Counted from the stretch's first letter, positions 16,749-26,050 are shown. The stretch is DNA of 46,844 nucleotides from Elusimicrobiales bacterium (GCA_024681855.1 JAILAB010000041.1:1-46844); one strand, 5' to 3'. Numbers and translations: made by a program. Notes: generated by a model from the sequence alone, not told the origin.

Positions 16749-18503
16749 TTACTTGTTGTACAGTTTTCTCTTCTGATATGTGGTGTGCAGAAGTTCGTGT
16801 GATTTGCCGTGGAGGGGTTCTCCAAGGAAATCCTTGTACAGCTTCTGTATGCTTTCATTGTGATGGCTGCAGCGTTTCTGCAATGCAGAATCTTCGTCGT
16901 ACAGACCTTTTGCGCGGGCAACTCTCACTTTGTCATTGCCGCCGTAAGGCTGTCCGCCGCCGGTAACGCAGCCGCCGGGGCAGGCCATTACTTCCACGAA
17001 GTGATAGGGGAGCGGCTTGCCGTTTGCCTTGGCTTCCCTTATCATCTCAATGACGGGGGGAACATTGCCAATGCCGTTCACAACTGCCGCCTTAAGCTCC
17101 AGTTCGCCGATCTTTACAGTGGCTTCCTTTACGCCTTTAAGGCCGCGCACATCATAGAATTCAACCTTTTCAAGGTCTTTCTTCGTTATGAGATATGCGC
17201 CTGTGCGGAGAGCTGCTTCCATAACGCCGCCGGTAGCGCCGAATATTGTCGCTGCGCCGGTGTAGTCGGCCATCATGTCATCGCCTTTGCCGTCCTCAAG
17301 TTTTGCGAACTCAATGCCGGCCTGTTTTATCATCTTGCCAAGCTCGCGGGTTGTAAGTACATAGTCCACGTCCTGATGACCGCTTGATGACATATTGCTG
17401 TCTCTGTCAATTTCCTGCTTTTTGGCTGTGCAGGGCATTACGGAAACAACAACTATGTCCTTGGGATCAATTCCCATTTTCTGGGCATAATATGTCTTTG
17501 CAACCGGGCCTACCATCTGATGCGGTGATTTTGCTGAGGACAGATGAGGTATCATGTCCTGCGCAAATTTCTCCACGTAGTTTACCCATGCCGGGCAGCA
17601 ACTGGTGAGCAGCGGCAGAACGCCATTGTTTGTCACTCTGTCCACAAGCTCGCTTCCCTCTTCCATAATGGTAAGGTCTGCGCCGAAGTTTGTATCAAAT
17701 ATGCCTTTGAAGCCCAGGGCACGGAGGGCGGAAAGCATTTTTCCAGTGGAATTTGTCCCTACGGGAAGACCGAATTCCTCGCCAATGCCTACGCGCACGG
17801 CGGGAGCGCACTGTACTATGCAGTATTTTTTGCTGTCAAGAAGAGCATCCCATACATAGTCAATGGCTTCTTTTTCCACTATTGCGCCTACGGGGCAGTG
17901 TGCGGCGCACTGGCCGCAGTTAATGCAGGGTGAATCCGCAAGCTCTACCTCACCGCCGGCTTTCATTTCTGTTGAAATGCCACGGGATATGGAGGCAAGC
18001 GCATTTATTTTCTGCACTTTCTGGCATACCTGTACGCAGCGTCCGCACTGTATGCACTTTGACGTGTCAATCTTTATGCTCTTTGAAGAGCAGTCCAGTG
18101 TCTGCGGAATTTCATTGACAATGTTCGCAAAGGGGATTTCCCTTATGCCGAAGTCAGATGCCAACTGCTGAAGTTCGCAGTTGTGGTTTCTTTCGCAGGA
18201 AAGGCAGTCCTGCGGGTGATTGGAAAGAATGAGCTCAAGCACGGTTTTGCGGGTTCTCATAAGTTCCGCATCCTGGGTGATGGCTTCCATGCCTTCCGCA
18301 ACCTTTGTGGTGCAGGCGCGCATTGTGCGGTAACCGGGACCCATTTTAACTTTGGTCACGCAGAGACCGCAGCCGCCTGTGGCTTCAAGGTCGTCATTAT
18401 AGCAGAGAGTGGGAATATTGAAACCTGCCTGTTTCGCAGCTTCCAAAAGGGTTATTCCTTCTTCAACCTGTACTTTTTTGCCGTTAATGGTTATGTTGAT
18501 CAT
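16749..18503 (-). CDS. hydA: [FeFe]-hydrogenase catalytic subunit
   Basis: A 584-residue protein that makes or consumes H2 at the H-cluster. Domains in order: a 2Fe-2S ferredoxin (CGLCVTKV), the NuoG-like His-Cys3 cluster (NHPQDCLSCERNHNC), two 4Fe-4S clusters (CIQCGRCVQVC, CINCGQCAAHC), then the H-domain with its three signatures: TSCCPAW, MPCTAKKQE and MACPGGC. All cluster-binding Cys are present. It is the third gene of hydC-hydB-hydA, three bases after hydB, with a GAGG ribosome site. With HydB/HydC it forms the trimeric type that is often electron-bifurcating, coupling NADH and reduced ferredoxin to H2. The maturases HydEFG are not in the window. Confidence 0.95.
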   Translation of the reverse strand: MINITINGKKVQVEEGITLLEAAKQAGFNIPTLCYNDDLEATGGCGLCVTKVKMGPGYRTMRACTTKVAEGMEAITQDAELMRTRKTVLELILSNHPQDCLSCERNHNCELQQLASDFGIREIPFANIVNEIPQTLDCSSKSIKIDTSKCIQCGRCVQVCQKVQKINALASISRGISTEMKAGGEVELADSPCINCGQCAAHCPVGAIVEKEAIDYVWDALLDSKKYCIVQCAPAVRVGIGEEFGLPVGTNSTGKMLSALRALGFKGIFDTNFGADLTIMEEGSELVDRVTNNGVLPLLTSCCPAWVNYVEKFAQDMIPHLSSAKSPHQMVGPVAKTYYAQKMGIDPKDIVVVSVMPCTAKKQEIDRDSNMSSSGHQDVDYVLTTRELGKMIKQAGIEFAKLEDGKGDDMMADYTGAATIFGATGGVMEAALRTGAYLITKKDLEKVEFYDVRGLKGVKEATVKIGELELKAAVVNGIGNVPPVIEMIREAKANGKPLPYHFVEVMACPGGCVTGGGQPYGGNDKVRVARAKGLYDEDSALQKRCSHHNESIQKLYKDFLGEPLHGKSHELLHTTYQKRKLYNK

Positions 18504-18506
18504 GGC

Positions 18507-20366
18507 TTATCCTCTTACTATGGCTTTGAATTTGCACTGGTTGAAGCAGAGACCGCATTTTATGCACTTGCTCTGGTCAATAGTGTGTTTCTGGCGCACA
18601 GTGCCGCTGATTGCTTTTACAGGGCAGTTGCGGGCGCAAAGCGTGCAGCCTTTGCAGGCATCGGTAATTTCATACCTGGCCAGTTTGGTGCATTTTCCGG
18701 TTTTGCATTTTTTGTCGTGAATATGTTCTTCATATTCATTGCGGAAATACCTTAAGGTTGAAAGCACCGGGTTGGGGGCTGTCTGTCCAAGGGCACACAG
18801 GGAAGCAGTCTGCATTGCCTTCGCAATTTTCTCTATGTTCTCTATGTCCTTGTCTGTTGCAGTGCCTTCTGTCACTTTGCGGAGCAGTTTAAGCATCTGA
18901 TAACCGCCTATGCGGCAGGGAGAGCATTTTCCGCAGGATTCGTCCACGCAGAATTCAAGATAGAATTTTGCAATGTCAACCATGCAGTCTGTCTCGTCCA
19001 TGACGATGAGGCCGCCTGAACCCATAATTGCGCCTATTTCCTTCAATGTCTCATAGGTTATGGGCTTGTCAAAGTACTGGGGAGGAATTACGCCGCCTGA
19101 AGGGCCGCCGGACTGAACGGCTTTTACTTCTGTGCCATGTGTCGGGCCGCCGCCAATGTCATAGGCGACTTCGCGCACTGTCATTCCGAGGGGAATTTCC
19201 ACAAGACCGGTGTTTTTCACTTTTCCGGTCATTGCGAAAACTTTTGTTCCGCGGGATTTGCCCTCGCCGATGGAAGCATACCATTCGCCGCCTTTGCTCA
19301 GAATATAAGGAACATTGGCCAGTGTTTCAACATTGTTTACGGTAGTAGGCTTCTGCCAGAGACCGCTCTGTGCCGGGAACGGCGGTTTCGGGCGGGGTGT
19401 GCCTTTGAGTCCTTCTGTTGAAGCTATAAGGGCTGTTTCCTCACCGCAGACGAATGCTCCTGCGCCGTAGCGTATTTCAAGATCGTAATTGAAACCTGTT
19501 CCGAGAATGTTCTTGCCTAACAGTCCTGTCTTGTAGCAGGCGTCTATGGCAATCTGAATGCGCTCAATGGCAAGCGGATATTCCGCACGGATATAGAAAT
19601 ATCCTTTGCATGCGCCGGTAGCAAAACCAGCAATTATCATGCCTTCCACTATGGAATGGGGATTTCCTTCCAGAAGTGAGCGGTCCATGAATGCGCCCGG
19701 GTCGCCTTCGTCGCCGTTGCAGATCATGTATTTCTCATCGCCTTTTGATTTGCGGGTAAATTCCCATTTCATTCCGGTGGGGAAACCTGCGCCGCCGCGT
19801 CCGCGCAGCTGGCTCTTCTTCATTTCCTCAATAGTGGCTTCCGGACCTATTTCAAGGGCTTTCACAAGTCCCTGATATCCGCCGTGGCCGATATACTCAT
19901 TGATGTCTTCCGGGTTGATTCTGCCGCTGTCGTGCAGCAGTATGCGGTGCTGTTTCTTGTAGAAAGGAATATCATCGCGTTTTGCATAGGTTTTGCCGTC
20001 CGCCGGGTTTTTGTAAATGAGCCTTTCAATAACTTCACCTTTTATAATAGTCTTCTCAACTATTTCCGGCACATCCTCAACTTTTACCTTGGTGTAGAAA
20101 ATGTCTCCGACGCTTACCAGAGGCCCCTGTGCGCAGAAACCCTGGCAGCCGCTCTTGGAAATGTATGTGGAGCCTTCGCGGCAACCTTTTGTTATCTCAA
20201 CGGTGTAATCGAGACCGCGTTTTTTGTATTCTTCCTGGAAAGCCTTATAAATGTTCATGGAGCCGCTTGCTACGCAGCCTGTTCCGCCGCATACAATTAT
20301 GCGGTTTTTCATTTTGGCCATTTCTTCGTTAAAGGCCTTTTTAATGTTTTCAATCTTCTCGTTCAT
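18507..20366 (-). CDS. hydB: NADH-binding NuoF-like hydrogenase subunit
   Basis: A 619-residue flavin and NADH subunit of the HydABC complex. An N-terminal thioredoxin-like 2Fe-2S domain (CGGTGCVASGS, CREGSTYISKSGCQGFC) precedes the NuoF core: RGRGGAGFPTG (FMN/NADH site), CNGDEGDPGAF, GAGAFVCGEETAL and the 4Fe-4S motif ESCGKCSPCRIG. A C-terminal pair of 4Fe-4S clusters follows (CKGCTLCARNCPVKA, CIKCGLCFNQCK), typical of bifurcating hydrogenases and Nfn/Hnd-type enzymes. Its ATG overlaps the hydC stop by four bases (ATGA), indicating coupled translation. Located in the cytoplasm. Confidence 0.95.
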   Translation of the reverse strand: MNEKIENIKKAFNEEMAKMKNRIIVCGGTGCVASGSMNIYKAFQEEYKKRGLDYTVEITKGCREGSTYISKSGCQGFCAQGPLVSVGDIFYTKVKVEDVPEIVEKTIIKGEVIERLIYKNPADGKTYAKRDDIPFYKKQHRILLHDSGRINPEDINEYIGHGGYQGLVKALEIGPEATIEEMKKSQLRGRGGAGFPTGMKWEFTRKSKGDEKYMICNGDEGDPGAFMDRSLLEGNPHSIVEGMIIAGFATGACKGYFYIRAEYPLAIERIQIAIDACYKTGLLGKNILGTGFNYDLEIRYGAGAFVCGEETALIASTEGLKGTPRPKPPFPAQSGLWQKPTTVNNVETLANVPYILSKGGEWYASIGEGKSRGTKVFAMTGKVKNTGLVEIPLGMTVREVAYDIGGGPTHGTEVKAVQSGGPSGGVIPPQYFDKPITYETLKEIGAIMGSGGLIVMDETDCMVDIAKFYLEFCVDESCGKCSPCRIGGYQMLKLLRKVTEGTATDKDIENIEKIAKAMQTASLCALGQTAPNPVLSTLRYFRNEYEEHIHDKKCKTGKCTKLARYEITDACKGCTLCARNCPVKAISGTVRQKHTIDQSKCIKCGLCFNQCKFKAIVRG

Positions 20367-20839
20367 GCTGGTTTTTCTCCCTTGTCAAGGCCTTCAAGTA
20401 TTCCTTTAACCTGCGAAGCTTTCACCTGACCATAAATTTTGCCGTTTATGGAAATGACTGGGGCAAGGCCGCAGCAGCCCAGGCAGCGCAGCCCGGCTAT
20501 TGCATATTTGCCGTCTTTTGTAGTTTCGCCTTCCTTAATACCAATCAGTTTGTTAAGTTCTGCAAGAATCTCCGGCGCGCCTTTAAGATAGCAGGCTGTG
20601 CCAGTGCAGACATTAATCTGGTACTGGGGAGGGGGGGTAAGCTTGAAGAAGTGGTAGAATGTGAGCACTTCATAAATCTTTGACAAAGGAATGCCGGTTT
20701 TTTCCGACACTTCCATCGCTTTTTCGCGCGGGATATAACCGCATCTGCCCTGGATGGCATGCAGCATCATAACCAGGCTGCCTTTTATCGGCTTCCACTT
20801 GGCTATAATGTCGCTTATATCAACATTAGTCTGGGTCAT
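20363..20839 (-). CDS. hydC: NuoE-like 2Fe-2S hydrogenase subunit
   Basis: A 158-residue protein of the 24-kDa NuoE family, with its 2Fe-2S ligands seen as CTGTACYLKG and LRCLGCCGLAP. The N-terminal helical bundle contains MLHAIQGRCGYIP and ISKIYEVLTFYHFF-like segments (LSKIYEVLTFYHFF). It is the first gene of the hyd operon and would carry electrons between the HydB flavin and HydA. An AAGGAG ribosome site precedes the ATG. In some naming schemes this subunit is HydE or HndA. Confidence 0.93.
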   Translation of the reverse strand: MTQTNVDISDIIAKWKPIKGSLVMMLHAIQGRCGYIPREKAMEVSEKTGIPLSKIYEVLTFYHFFKLTPPPQYQINVCTGTACYLKGAPEILAELNKLIGIKEGETTKDGKYAIAGLRCLGCCGLAPVISINGKIYGQVKASQVKGILEGLDKGEKPA

Positions 20840-20885
20840 TTATTCTACTCCTTGAGGTAGTTGTCCGGCTTAATGCCGTGCTTAG

Positions 20886-20915
20886 ATTTTAACATAAAGA
20901 AATTCCTTCGTTCAA
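20886..20915 (-). promoter_or_regulatory. candidate promoter of the hyd operon
   Basis: On the minus strand TTGAAC (20915-20910) and TAAAAT (20891-20886) are 18 bp apart, about 47 bp before the hydC start. Confidence 0.4.
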
Positions 20916-21058
20916 GATTTAACGGAGATTTTTTAGTTAGTTAATGCTAACAAATAAAGATGTAATTAATAAATAAAATAAACAAACAAATTACGGAAAA
21001 TCAAAATGCTTTTTATGGCCTCTTTTTTATACAATATTCATACAAAAAGAAATTCCTT
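20896..21058. repeat. 13-nt direct repeat in the hyd/argF divergent spacer
   Basis: AAAGAAATTCCTT occurs at 20896-20908 and again at 21046-21058, once near each divergent gene. The 318-bp spacer is otherwise AT-rich with no ORF. The repeat may be a shared regulator site or chance in A/T-rich DNA. Confidence 0.3.
20937..20954. promoter_or_regulatory. imperfect palindrome upstream of hydC, candidate Rex operator
   Basis: TTaGTTA-atgc-TAACaAA is an inverted repeat with a four-base centre lying just upstream of the proposed hyd -35 box. Its right half (TAACAA) resembles Rex half-sites of the TTAACAA type, while the left half fits poorly. Assignment to Rex is tentative. Confidence 0.25.
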
Positions 21059-21157
21059 GCAAGGCATGAGAAAAATATTGCGCTGCAAGAAATTCTTAAA
21101 TGATTGAAGCTCTTGCCATTGATCAAAGGCGAGGCTTTCTTAAGAAGGAGACCTTAA

Positions 21158-22162
21158 ATGGCATTCAACCTCAGAAACAGACATTTTCTTAAAGAAATAG
21201 ATTTCACCAAAGCGGAGATACTTTATCTCCTCCGCCTTGCCGCGGACCTCAAAAAGGCCAAATATGCGGGTACGGAAAAACCGCGCCTTGCCGGCAAGAA
21301 CATAGCTTTGATTTTTGAAAAAACTTCAACACGCACACGCTGCTCGTTTGAGGTGGCCGCCCATGACCAGGGAGCTCATGTTACATATCTTGATCCTTCC
21401 GGCAGCCAGATGGGCCACAAGGAAAGCGCAGCTGATACGGCCCGCGTTCTGGGCCACATGTTTGACGGCATAGAATACCGCGGGTTCGGCCAGGAAATTG
21501 TGGAAGAACTGGCTAAATACGCAGGTGTGCCTGTGTGGAACGGTCTTACAAATGAGTGGCATCCCACCCAGATGCTGGCTGATGTCTTCACAATGATGGA
21601 AAATTCCAATAAGCCGCTTGAGGAAATTTCCTATGTTTATATGGGCGATGCCCGCTTCAACATGGGCCGTTCGCTTCTTACCATTGGCTCCATTCTGGGA
21701 ATGGATGTCCGCATTTGCGCCCCTGCCGGTCTTCAGCCTGACAAGGAGCTTGTTGAGCTCTGCGAAAAGTTAGGTAAGAAATCCGGCGCACGCATTATGA
21801 TAACGGATGATGTTGAAAAAGCCGTAAAAGGCGTTGATTTTGTCCACACCGATGTATGGGTATCCATGGGCGAGCCCAAGGAAGTATGGACGGAAAGAAT
21901 AAAACTCCTGCTTCCGTATCAGGTAAACACGGAAGTAATGAAGAAAACAGGCAATCCGAATGTAAAATTCATGCACTGCCTGCCTTCATTCCATGACATG
22001 AAAACCAAAGTAGGAAAGAAAATTTCCGAAGAATATGGGCTTAAGGATGGAATTGAAGTTACTGATGAGGTTTTTGAATCAGAAGCCAGCATAGTTTTTG
22101 AGCAGGCTGAAAACCGTATGCATACAATAAAGGCGGTTATGGTTGCCACGCTTGGAGACTGA
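21158..22162 (+). CDS. argF: ornithine carbamoyltransferase
   Basis: A 334-residue enzyme that interconverts ornithine plus carbamoyl phosphate and citrulline. It shows the carbamoyl-phosphate site [11 protein letters not shown], then [17 protein letters not shown], the HPTQMLAD motif, and the ornithine-site HCLPSFHD in the long E. coli ArgF/ArcB style. An AAGGAG ribosome site lies upstream. Sequence alone does not separate the biosynthetic (argF) from the catabolic (arcB) role. No arginine deiminase or carbamate kinase gene is near, and the next genes degrade lysine. A strong terminator follows, so it is a monocistronic unit. Confidence 0.92.
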   Translation: MAFNLRNRHFLKEIDFTKAEILYLLRLAADLKKAKYAGTEKPRLAGKNIALIFEKTSTRTRCSFEVAAHDQGAHVTYLDPSGSQMGHKESAADTARVLGHMFDGIEYRGFGQEIVEELAKYAGVPVWNGLTNEWHPTQMLADVFTMMENSNKPLEEISYVYMGDARFNMGRSLLTIGSILGMDVRICAPAGLQPDKELVELCEKLGKKSGARIMITDDVEKAVKGVDFVHTDVWVSMGEPKEVWTERIKLLLPYQVNTEVMKKTGNPNVKFMHCLPSFHDMKTKVGKKISEEYGLKDGIEVTDEVFESEASIVFEQAENRMHTIKAVMVATLGD

Positions 22163-22257
22163 AGCGGTATCTGTTTCTGCCGTGCTTTAGTTTTTTAGGC
22201 CGCTGATTGAAATTAAAACTGAAATTCAGCGTTTTTAATTAACCGCACGGACAGATG

Positions 22258-22296
22258 AAAGCCCTGAAGTGTTTATATTGCTTCAGGGCTTTTTTT
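22258..22296 (+). terminator. rho-independent terminator of argF
   Basis: AAAGCCCTGAAG pairs with CTTCAGGGCTTT (12 bp) around an 11-base loop, followed by further T's. Confidence 0.9.
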
Positions 22297-22298
22297 GT

Positions 22299-22313
22299 TA
22301 TAATTGTTATAAT
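22299..22313 (+). promoter_or_regulatory. tandem TATAAT boxes before kce
   Basis: GTTATAAT occurs twice nine bases apart (22298-22304 and 22307-22313 contain TATAAT), directly after the argF terminator. No good -35 stands 17 bp upstream of either, so the exact start is uncertain, but this is the likely promoter zone for kce-kdd. Confidence 0.35.
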
Positions 22314-22409
22314 AAAATATGACGGCACAACTGTATATAGGAAACTGTGCCGCCGCGGCAGTATCATTTGCATTATAATTTTCATAAAGATAACAGGAGC
22401 GGCCCTACA

Positions 22410-23225
22410 ATGAAAAAAATGATAATCACCTGCGCCGTGTCAGGCGCGGAAACCACCAGAAAACAGCAGCCTGCGCTTCCTATTACACCGGAAGAGATTG
22501 CAGAAGACGCGAGACAGTGCTATGAAGCCGGTGCTTCAATAGTTCATCTTCATGTGCGCAATGATGACGGTACGCCTACATCGGATCTTAAGGTTTTCAA
22601 GAAAACAATGGATCTTATACGCGCCAAAACCGACATGGTCCTTGAACTTACCACAGGCGGCGCTGTAGGGCAGACAGCCGAAGAGCGCATAAAGGTTGTG
22701 AGCCTTGAACCGGAAATGGCCTCGCTTGACTGCGGTACGATTAATTTTGGCAATGACTATATTATAAATTCCCTGCCGGATCTCCGCATGTTTGCTTCCG
22801 AGTTTGCGAAGTATAAAGTGCGCCCCACCCTGGAGTGCATGGATATTTCCCATGTGCAGACTTCGCGTATGCTTATTAAGGAAGGGCTTATAAAACCTCC
22901 GTTCTACTATGGCCTCGGCCTTGGCATTCCCGGTGCGCTTGACTGCTCCATAAGAAGCATGGCAAATTTTGTTGCGGAGCTTCCTCCCGATGCATATTTC
23001 ACTTTCATAGGCATAGGCGGAAAGAATCATCTGCCATCTATTTATTCTTCCGTAGCTCACGGCGGTTTTATACGCGTAGGCTTTGAGGATAATATTTATT
23101 ATTCCAAAGGCAGACTTGCGAAATCCAATGCAGAGCTTGTTGAAAGAGCCGTACGCATAGCGCATGAGTTCGGCTATGAGATAGCGAAGCCGTCTGATGT
23201 AAGGGAAATGTTCCAGCTCAGATAA
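22410..23225 (+). CDS. kce: 3-keto-5-aminohexanoate cleavage enzyme
   Basis: A 271-residue BKACE-family enzyme. In lysine fermentation Kce condenses 3-keto-5-aminohexanoate with acetyl-CoA to give acetoacetate and 3-aminobutyryl-CoA. Visible family features are the start KKMIITCAVSGAE, the metal-binding VHLHVR, ELTTGGAVGQTAEER, SLDCGTINFG, TLECMDISH and IGIGGKNHLP. ATG 22410 has a CAGGAG ribosome site and gives the usual length; the upstream frame to 22347 is probably untranslated. kdd follows 60 bp later. BKACE members vary in substrate, so the neighbour genes are the main support for the lysine role. Confidence 0.9.
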   Translation: MKKMIITCAVSGAETTRKQQPALPITPEEIAEDARQCYEAGASIVHLHVRNDDGTPTSDLKVFKKTMDLIRAKTDMVLELTTGGAVGQTAEERIKVVSLEPEMASLDCGTINFGNDYIINSLPDLRMFASEFAKYKVRPTLECMDISHVQTSRMLIKEGLIKPPFYYGLGLGIPGALDCSIRSMANFVAELPPDAYFTFIGIGGKNHLPSIYSSVAHGGFIRVGFEDNIYYSKGRLAKSNAELVERAVRIAHEFGYEIAKPSDVREMFQLR

Positions 23226-23285
23226 AGGCAGCTTTAGCAGAATAAACTGAAAAAAATTTTATTGAATTTTACTAAGGAGAAATAC

Positions 23286-24344
23286 ATGAGCGAAATAATT
23301 GAGAAACCCAATGGAAACCCTTTCGGCACACACCGTGTGATAGAGCCTAAAGGTGTTCTTCCGCAACCTGCGCTTAAAGTGTGCAATGACATGGATTCCA
23401 TCTATGACAATGAAATACTTGTAGATGTTGAAACCCTGAACATTGACTCTGCCAGTTTTACGCAGATTAAAAAGGCCTGCGACAATGACGAAGAGAAAAT
23501 AAAGGCCATGATAATGCAGATTGTCGGCGAGCGCGGCAAAATGCAGAATCCTGTTACCGGCAGCGGCGGAATGTTCCGCGGCAAAGTTATAAAAATCGGC
23601 AGTAAGCTTAAAGGAAAAATAAAACTGCAGGAAGGCGATAAAATCGCGAGCCTCGTTTCGCTTTCGCTCACACCTCTGAAGATTGAAAAAATCATTGGCA
23701 TTAAGCCAGGCACCGAGCAGGTGAATGTGCAGGCCAAGGCCATAATATTTGAAAGCGGCATTTACGCAAAACTGCCGGAAGATATGCCTGAAACGCTTGC
23801 CCTGGCAGTTCTTGACGTGGCCGGCGCTCCTGCGCAGACTGCGAAACTGGTACGGCCCGGAGATACTGTAGTTATTATGGGCGCAGCCGGAAAATCCGGT
23901 GTGCTCTGCTCATACGAGGCCAGACGCCGCGCCGGCGTTGGCGGAAAGATTATAGGCATAACCAGTTCTGACAGAGGCCTTGCCGCCATGAAGGATTACG
24001 GCTTCTGCCATGAATGCCTGAAACTCAGCGCTACAGATGCTGTCGCCTGCTATGAAAAAATCAAGGAAGTTACCGGCGGTAAAATGGCGGATGTTGTTAT
24101 CAACTGCGTCAACATTCCGAATACGGAAATGGCTTCAATTCTTATGACACGCGACCGTGGAACTGTATATTTCTTCACAATGGCTACATCATTTACAAAA
24201 GCCGCCCTCGGAGCCGAAGGCTGTGGCCGCGACGTGGATATGATAATAGGCAATGGCTATTGCAAAGACCATGCCGAGGTAACACTCAATATTCTGCGCG
24301 AATCAGAAAAGATACGCAAGATATATCAGGAAAAATACGCGTAA
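23286..24344 (+). CDS. kdd: L-erythro-3,5-diaminohexanoate dehydrogenase
   Basis: A 352-residue NAD(P)-dependent dehydrogenase that deaminates 3,5-diaminohexanoate to 3-keto-5-aminohexanoate, the substrate of the preceding gene. It has a GroES-like N-terminal domain (GTHRVIEPKGVLPQPA) and a Rossmann domain with VVIMGAAGKSGVLCSYEARR. The family's Cys-rich stretch (GFCHECLKLSA) and DVVINCVNIPNTE follow. ATG 23286 with AAGGAG is preferred over the upstream ATG 23262. It forms an operon with kce and ends at a strong terminator. Confidence 0.92.
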   Translation: MSEIIEKPNGNPFGTHRVIEPKGVLPQPALKVCNDMDSIYDNEILVDVETLNIDSASFTQIKKACDNDEEKIKAMIMQIVGERGKMQNPVTGSGGMFRGKVIKIGSKLKGKIKLQEGDKIASLVSLSLTPLKIEKIIGIKPGTEQVNVQAKAIIFESGIYAKLPEDMPETLALAVLDVAGAPAQTAKLVRPGDTVVIMGAAGKSGVLCSYEARRRAGVGGKIIGITSSDRGLAAMKDYGFCHECLKLSATDAVACYEKIKEVTGGKMADVVINCVNIPNTEMASILMTRDRGTVYFFTMATSFTKAALGAEGCGRDVDMIIGNGYCKDHAEVTLNILRESEKIRKIYQEKYA

Positions 24345-24365
24345 ACTGAAGTGTTCTGAATAATT

Positions 24366-24400
24366 AAAAAACGCTTCCGATAATAAGGAAGCGTTTTTTT
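24366..24400 (+). terminator. rho-independent terminator of kce-kdd
   Basis: ACGCTTCC pairs with GGAAGCGT around an eight-base loop, flanked by A-run and T-run that extend the stem (AAAAA/TTTTT). Confidence 0.9.
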
Positions 24401-24639
24401 ATATACCCGGTATTCCGGCACTCTGCTCATTTGCAGGAACAAACATGGCAGATTCAGCAGAATTTTTAATTGCATCTTTTATTTGGGCGGGTGTTTTATA
24501 TCTGCGATTGCTATACTAAGCGCATTTTCTTTTTTTATGCTAAAATAAATTTAACTCTGTATAAGAAGAGTTTTTTGCTTTCAACTTTATACAGAACCAT
24601 AAATTTATCGGTCGTAATTTTTTATTACAGGAGCTTTTC
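24401..24639 (+). other. kamA leader region, no recognised element
   Basis: About 240 bp between the kdd terminator and kamA. It contains only short AT-rich boxes (TATAAG at 24560-24565 is the best -10 candidate) and a small CCGG-TATT-CCGG hairpin. I looked for a lysine riboswitch outline and did not see one. Confidence 0.3.
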
Positions 24640-25917
24640 ATGCGCGAATACAAGAAAGTTGATTATAAAAAAATACCTTTGTGGAAGGATGTTCCCGAGA
24701 AAGACTGGTACGATTACAAATGGCAGCTTGCCCATGTTATACGCGATATAAAAACACTTGAGAAAGTGGCCGTCATAACATCACAGGAAAAGAAAGAACT
24801 TCAGGCCTGTCTGAAAAAATTCACAATGGCCATAACTCCGTATTATGCCGCTCTTATGGACAAAAAAGACAAGAGCTGCCCCGTGCGTCTTCAGGCCATT
24901 CCGCGCGCAGATGAACTCCAGGACGATCCTTCGGATCTGGCTGACCCTCTTCATGAAGATGTTGACTCGCCTGTTCCGGGGCTTACCCACAGATATCCGG
25001 ACCGTGTGCTTCTGCTGGTTACAAATATGTGTTCCATGAACTGCCGCCACTGCACGCGCCGCCGCCTTGTGGGCCATACCGATGTGCACATGCCTAAGGA
25101 ACAGATAGACAAGGCCATAGAATACATTGAGAAGAGCAAAGAAGTGCGCGACGTGCTTATTTCCGGCGGAGACCCGTTCACCCTGCCTGATGAAATGCTG
25201 GAAGGCATAATAAAGCGCCTTAGAGCCATTGACCATGTGGAGATAATCCGCATTGGCACCCGCACGCCAGTTGTAATGCCCATGCGCATAACAGACAGCC
25301 TTGTGAATATGCTGAAGAAGTATCATCCTGTATATGTGAACACTCATTTCAATCATCCAAAAGAAATGACAGCTGAGGCTTATGAGGCCTGCCGCAAGCT
25401 GGCAGATGCCGGCATACCGCTTGGCAATCAGAGCGTGCTGCTGCGCGGTGTAAATGACTGCCCGCAGACCATGAAGCGCCTCATGCATGAGCTGCTTATG
25501 GCCAGGGTAAAACCGTATTATATTTATCAGTGCGACCTTTCCAAGGGCATAAGCCATTTCCGCACGCCTGTTTCAAAAGGCATAGAAATAATAGAGAATC
25601 TGCGCGGCCATACCACCGGCATGGCAGTGCCAACATTTGTTATTGATGCGCCCGGCGGCGGAGGGAAAACTCCTGTTATGCCTACTTATGTGATTTCACA
25701 GAATGAGCACCGCGTGGTACTGCGCAATTATGAAGGTGTTATAACCACGTATACGGAGCCACTGAAATATGAGCATGAATGCGCCAGCAACTGCACATTC
25801 TGCCAGTCTGAAAGCTACAAGCCTATGGACGGCGTAGCCAAGCTGCTGAATGGAGAGCGTCTTACCATGGAGCCGGCGAATCTCATGCGTACTAAGAGAA
25901 ATCACAAGAACAAATAA
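24640..25917 (+). CDS. kamA: L-lysine 2,3-aminomutase
   Basis: A 425-residue radical-SAM, PLP-dependent enzyme that converts L-lysine to L-beta-lysine, the first step of lysine fermentation. The SAM cluster motif is CSMNCRHC (CxxxCxxC). PLP-binding Lys lies in [13 protein letters not shown], and the two Asp that hold the lysine side-chain amine in the clostridial enzyme are present (YQCDLSKG and VIDAPGG), arguing against glutamate 2,3-aminomutase. Upstream, [18 protein letters not shown] is typical KamA. A CAGGAG ribosome site precedes the ATG. It has its own leader and terminator next to kce-kdd. beta-Lysine 5,6-aminomutase (kamDE) is not found in this window. Confidence 0.94.
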   Translation: MREYKKVDYKKIPLWKDVPEKDWYDYKWQLAHVIRDIKTLEKVAVITSQEKKELQACLKKFTMAITPYYAALMDKKDKSCPVRLQAIPRADELQDDPSDLADPLHEDVDSPVPGLTHRYPDRVLLLVTNMCSMNCRHCTRRRLVGHTDVHMPKEQIDKAIEYIEKSKEVRDVLISGGDPFTLPDEMLEGIIKRLRAIDHVEIIRIGTRTPVVMPMRITDSLVNMLKKYHPVYVNTHFNHPKEMTAEAYEACRKLADAGIPLGNQSVLLRGVNDCPQTMKRLMHELLMARVKPYYIYQCDLSKGISHFRTPVSKGIEIIENLRGHTTGMAVPTFVIDAPGGGGKTPVMPTYVISQNEHRVVLRNYEGVITTYTEPLKYEHECASNCTFCQSESYKPMDGVAKLLNGERLTMEPANLMRTKRNHKNK

Positions 25918-25943
25918 AAGTTGTTCATAACCATATATTAAGG

Positions 25944-25973
25944 AAAGCGGCGGACTAAGTTCCGCCGCTTTTT
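25944..25973 (+). terminator. rho-independent terminator of kamA
   Basis: AAAGCGGCGGA pairs with TCCGCCGCTTT (11 bp) around CTAAGT and runs into TTTA. Confidence 0.9.
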
Positions 25974-25982
25974 ATATTTCCA

Positions 25983-26022
25983 CAAAGAACTCCGTATAGC
26001 AAGGCACAGACGGAGTTCTTTG
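25983..26022. repeat. second hairpin between kamA and the autotransporter
   Basis: CAAAGAACTCCG and CGGAGTTCTTTG form a perfect 12-bp stem with a 16-base loop. No T-run follows on the plus strand. It may be a backup terminator or part of the autotransporter leader. Confidence 0.6.
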
Positions 26023-26050
26023 CCATGCAAAAATAAGCCGGAAAGGAAAA

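Noticed and set aside
16809-20429. Long open frames on the plus strand opposite the hydrogenase operon
   Set aside because: They have no family motifs or ribosome sites and mirror GC-rich codon use of hydA-hydB.
24401-24639. Possible lysine riboswitch before kamA
   Set aside because: Position is suggestive, but no lysine-box core or five-helix arrangement could be traced.
24470-24751. 93-residue frame overlapping the kamA start
   Set aside because: Aromatic, low-quality composition, no ribosome site, and it runs into kamA in another frame.
22536-25557. Long minus-strand frames opposite kce and kamA (209 and 258 residues)
   Set aside because: They lie entirely within strongly identified genes and show no domain or ribosome site.
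24640-25917. Glutamate 2,3-aminomutase or EpmB instead of KamA
   Set aside because: The two lysine-binding Asp contexts and the long N-terminal region match lysine 2,3-aminomutase; EpmB is shorter.
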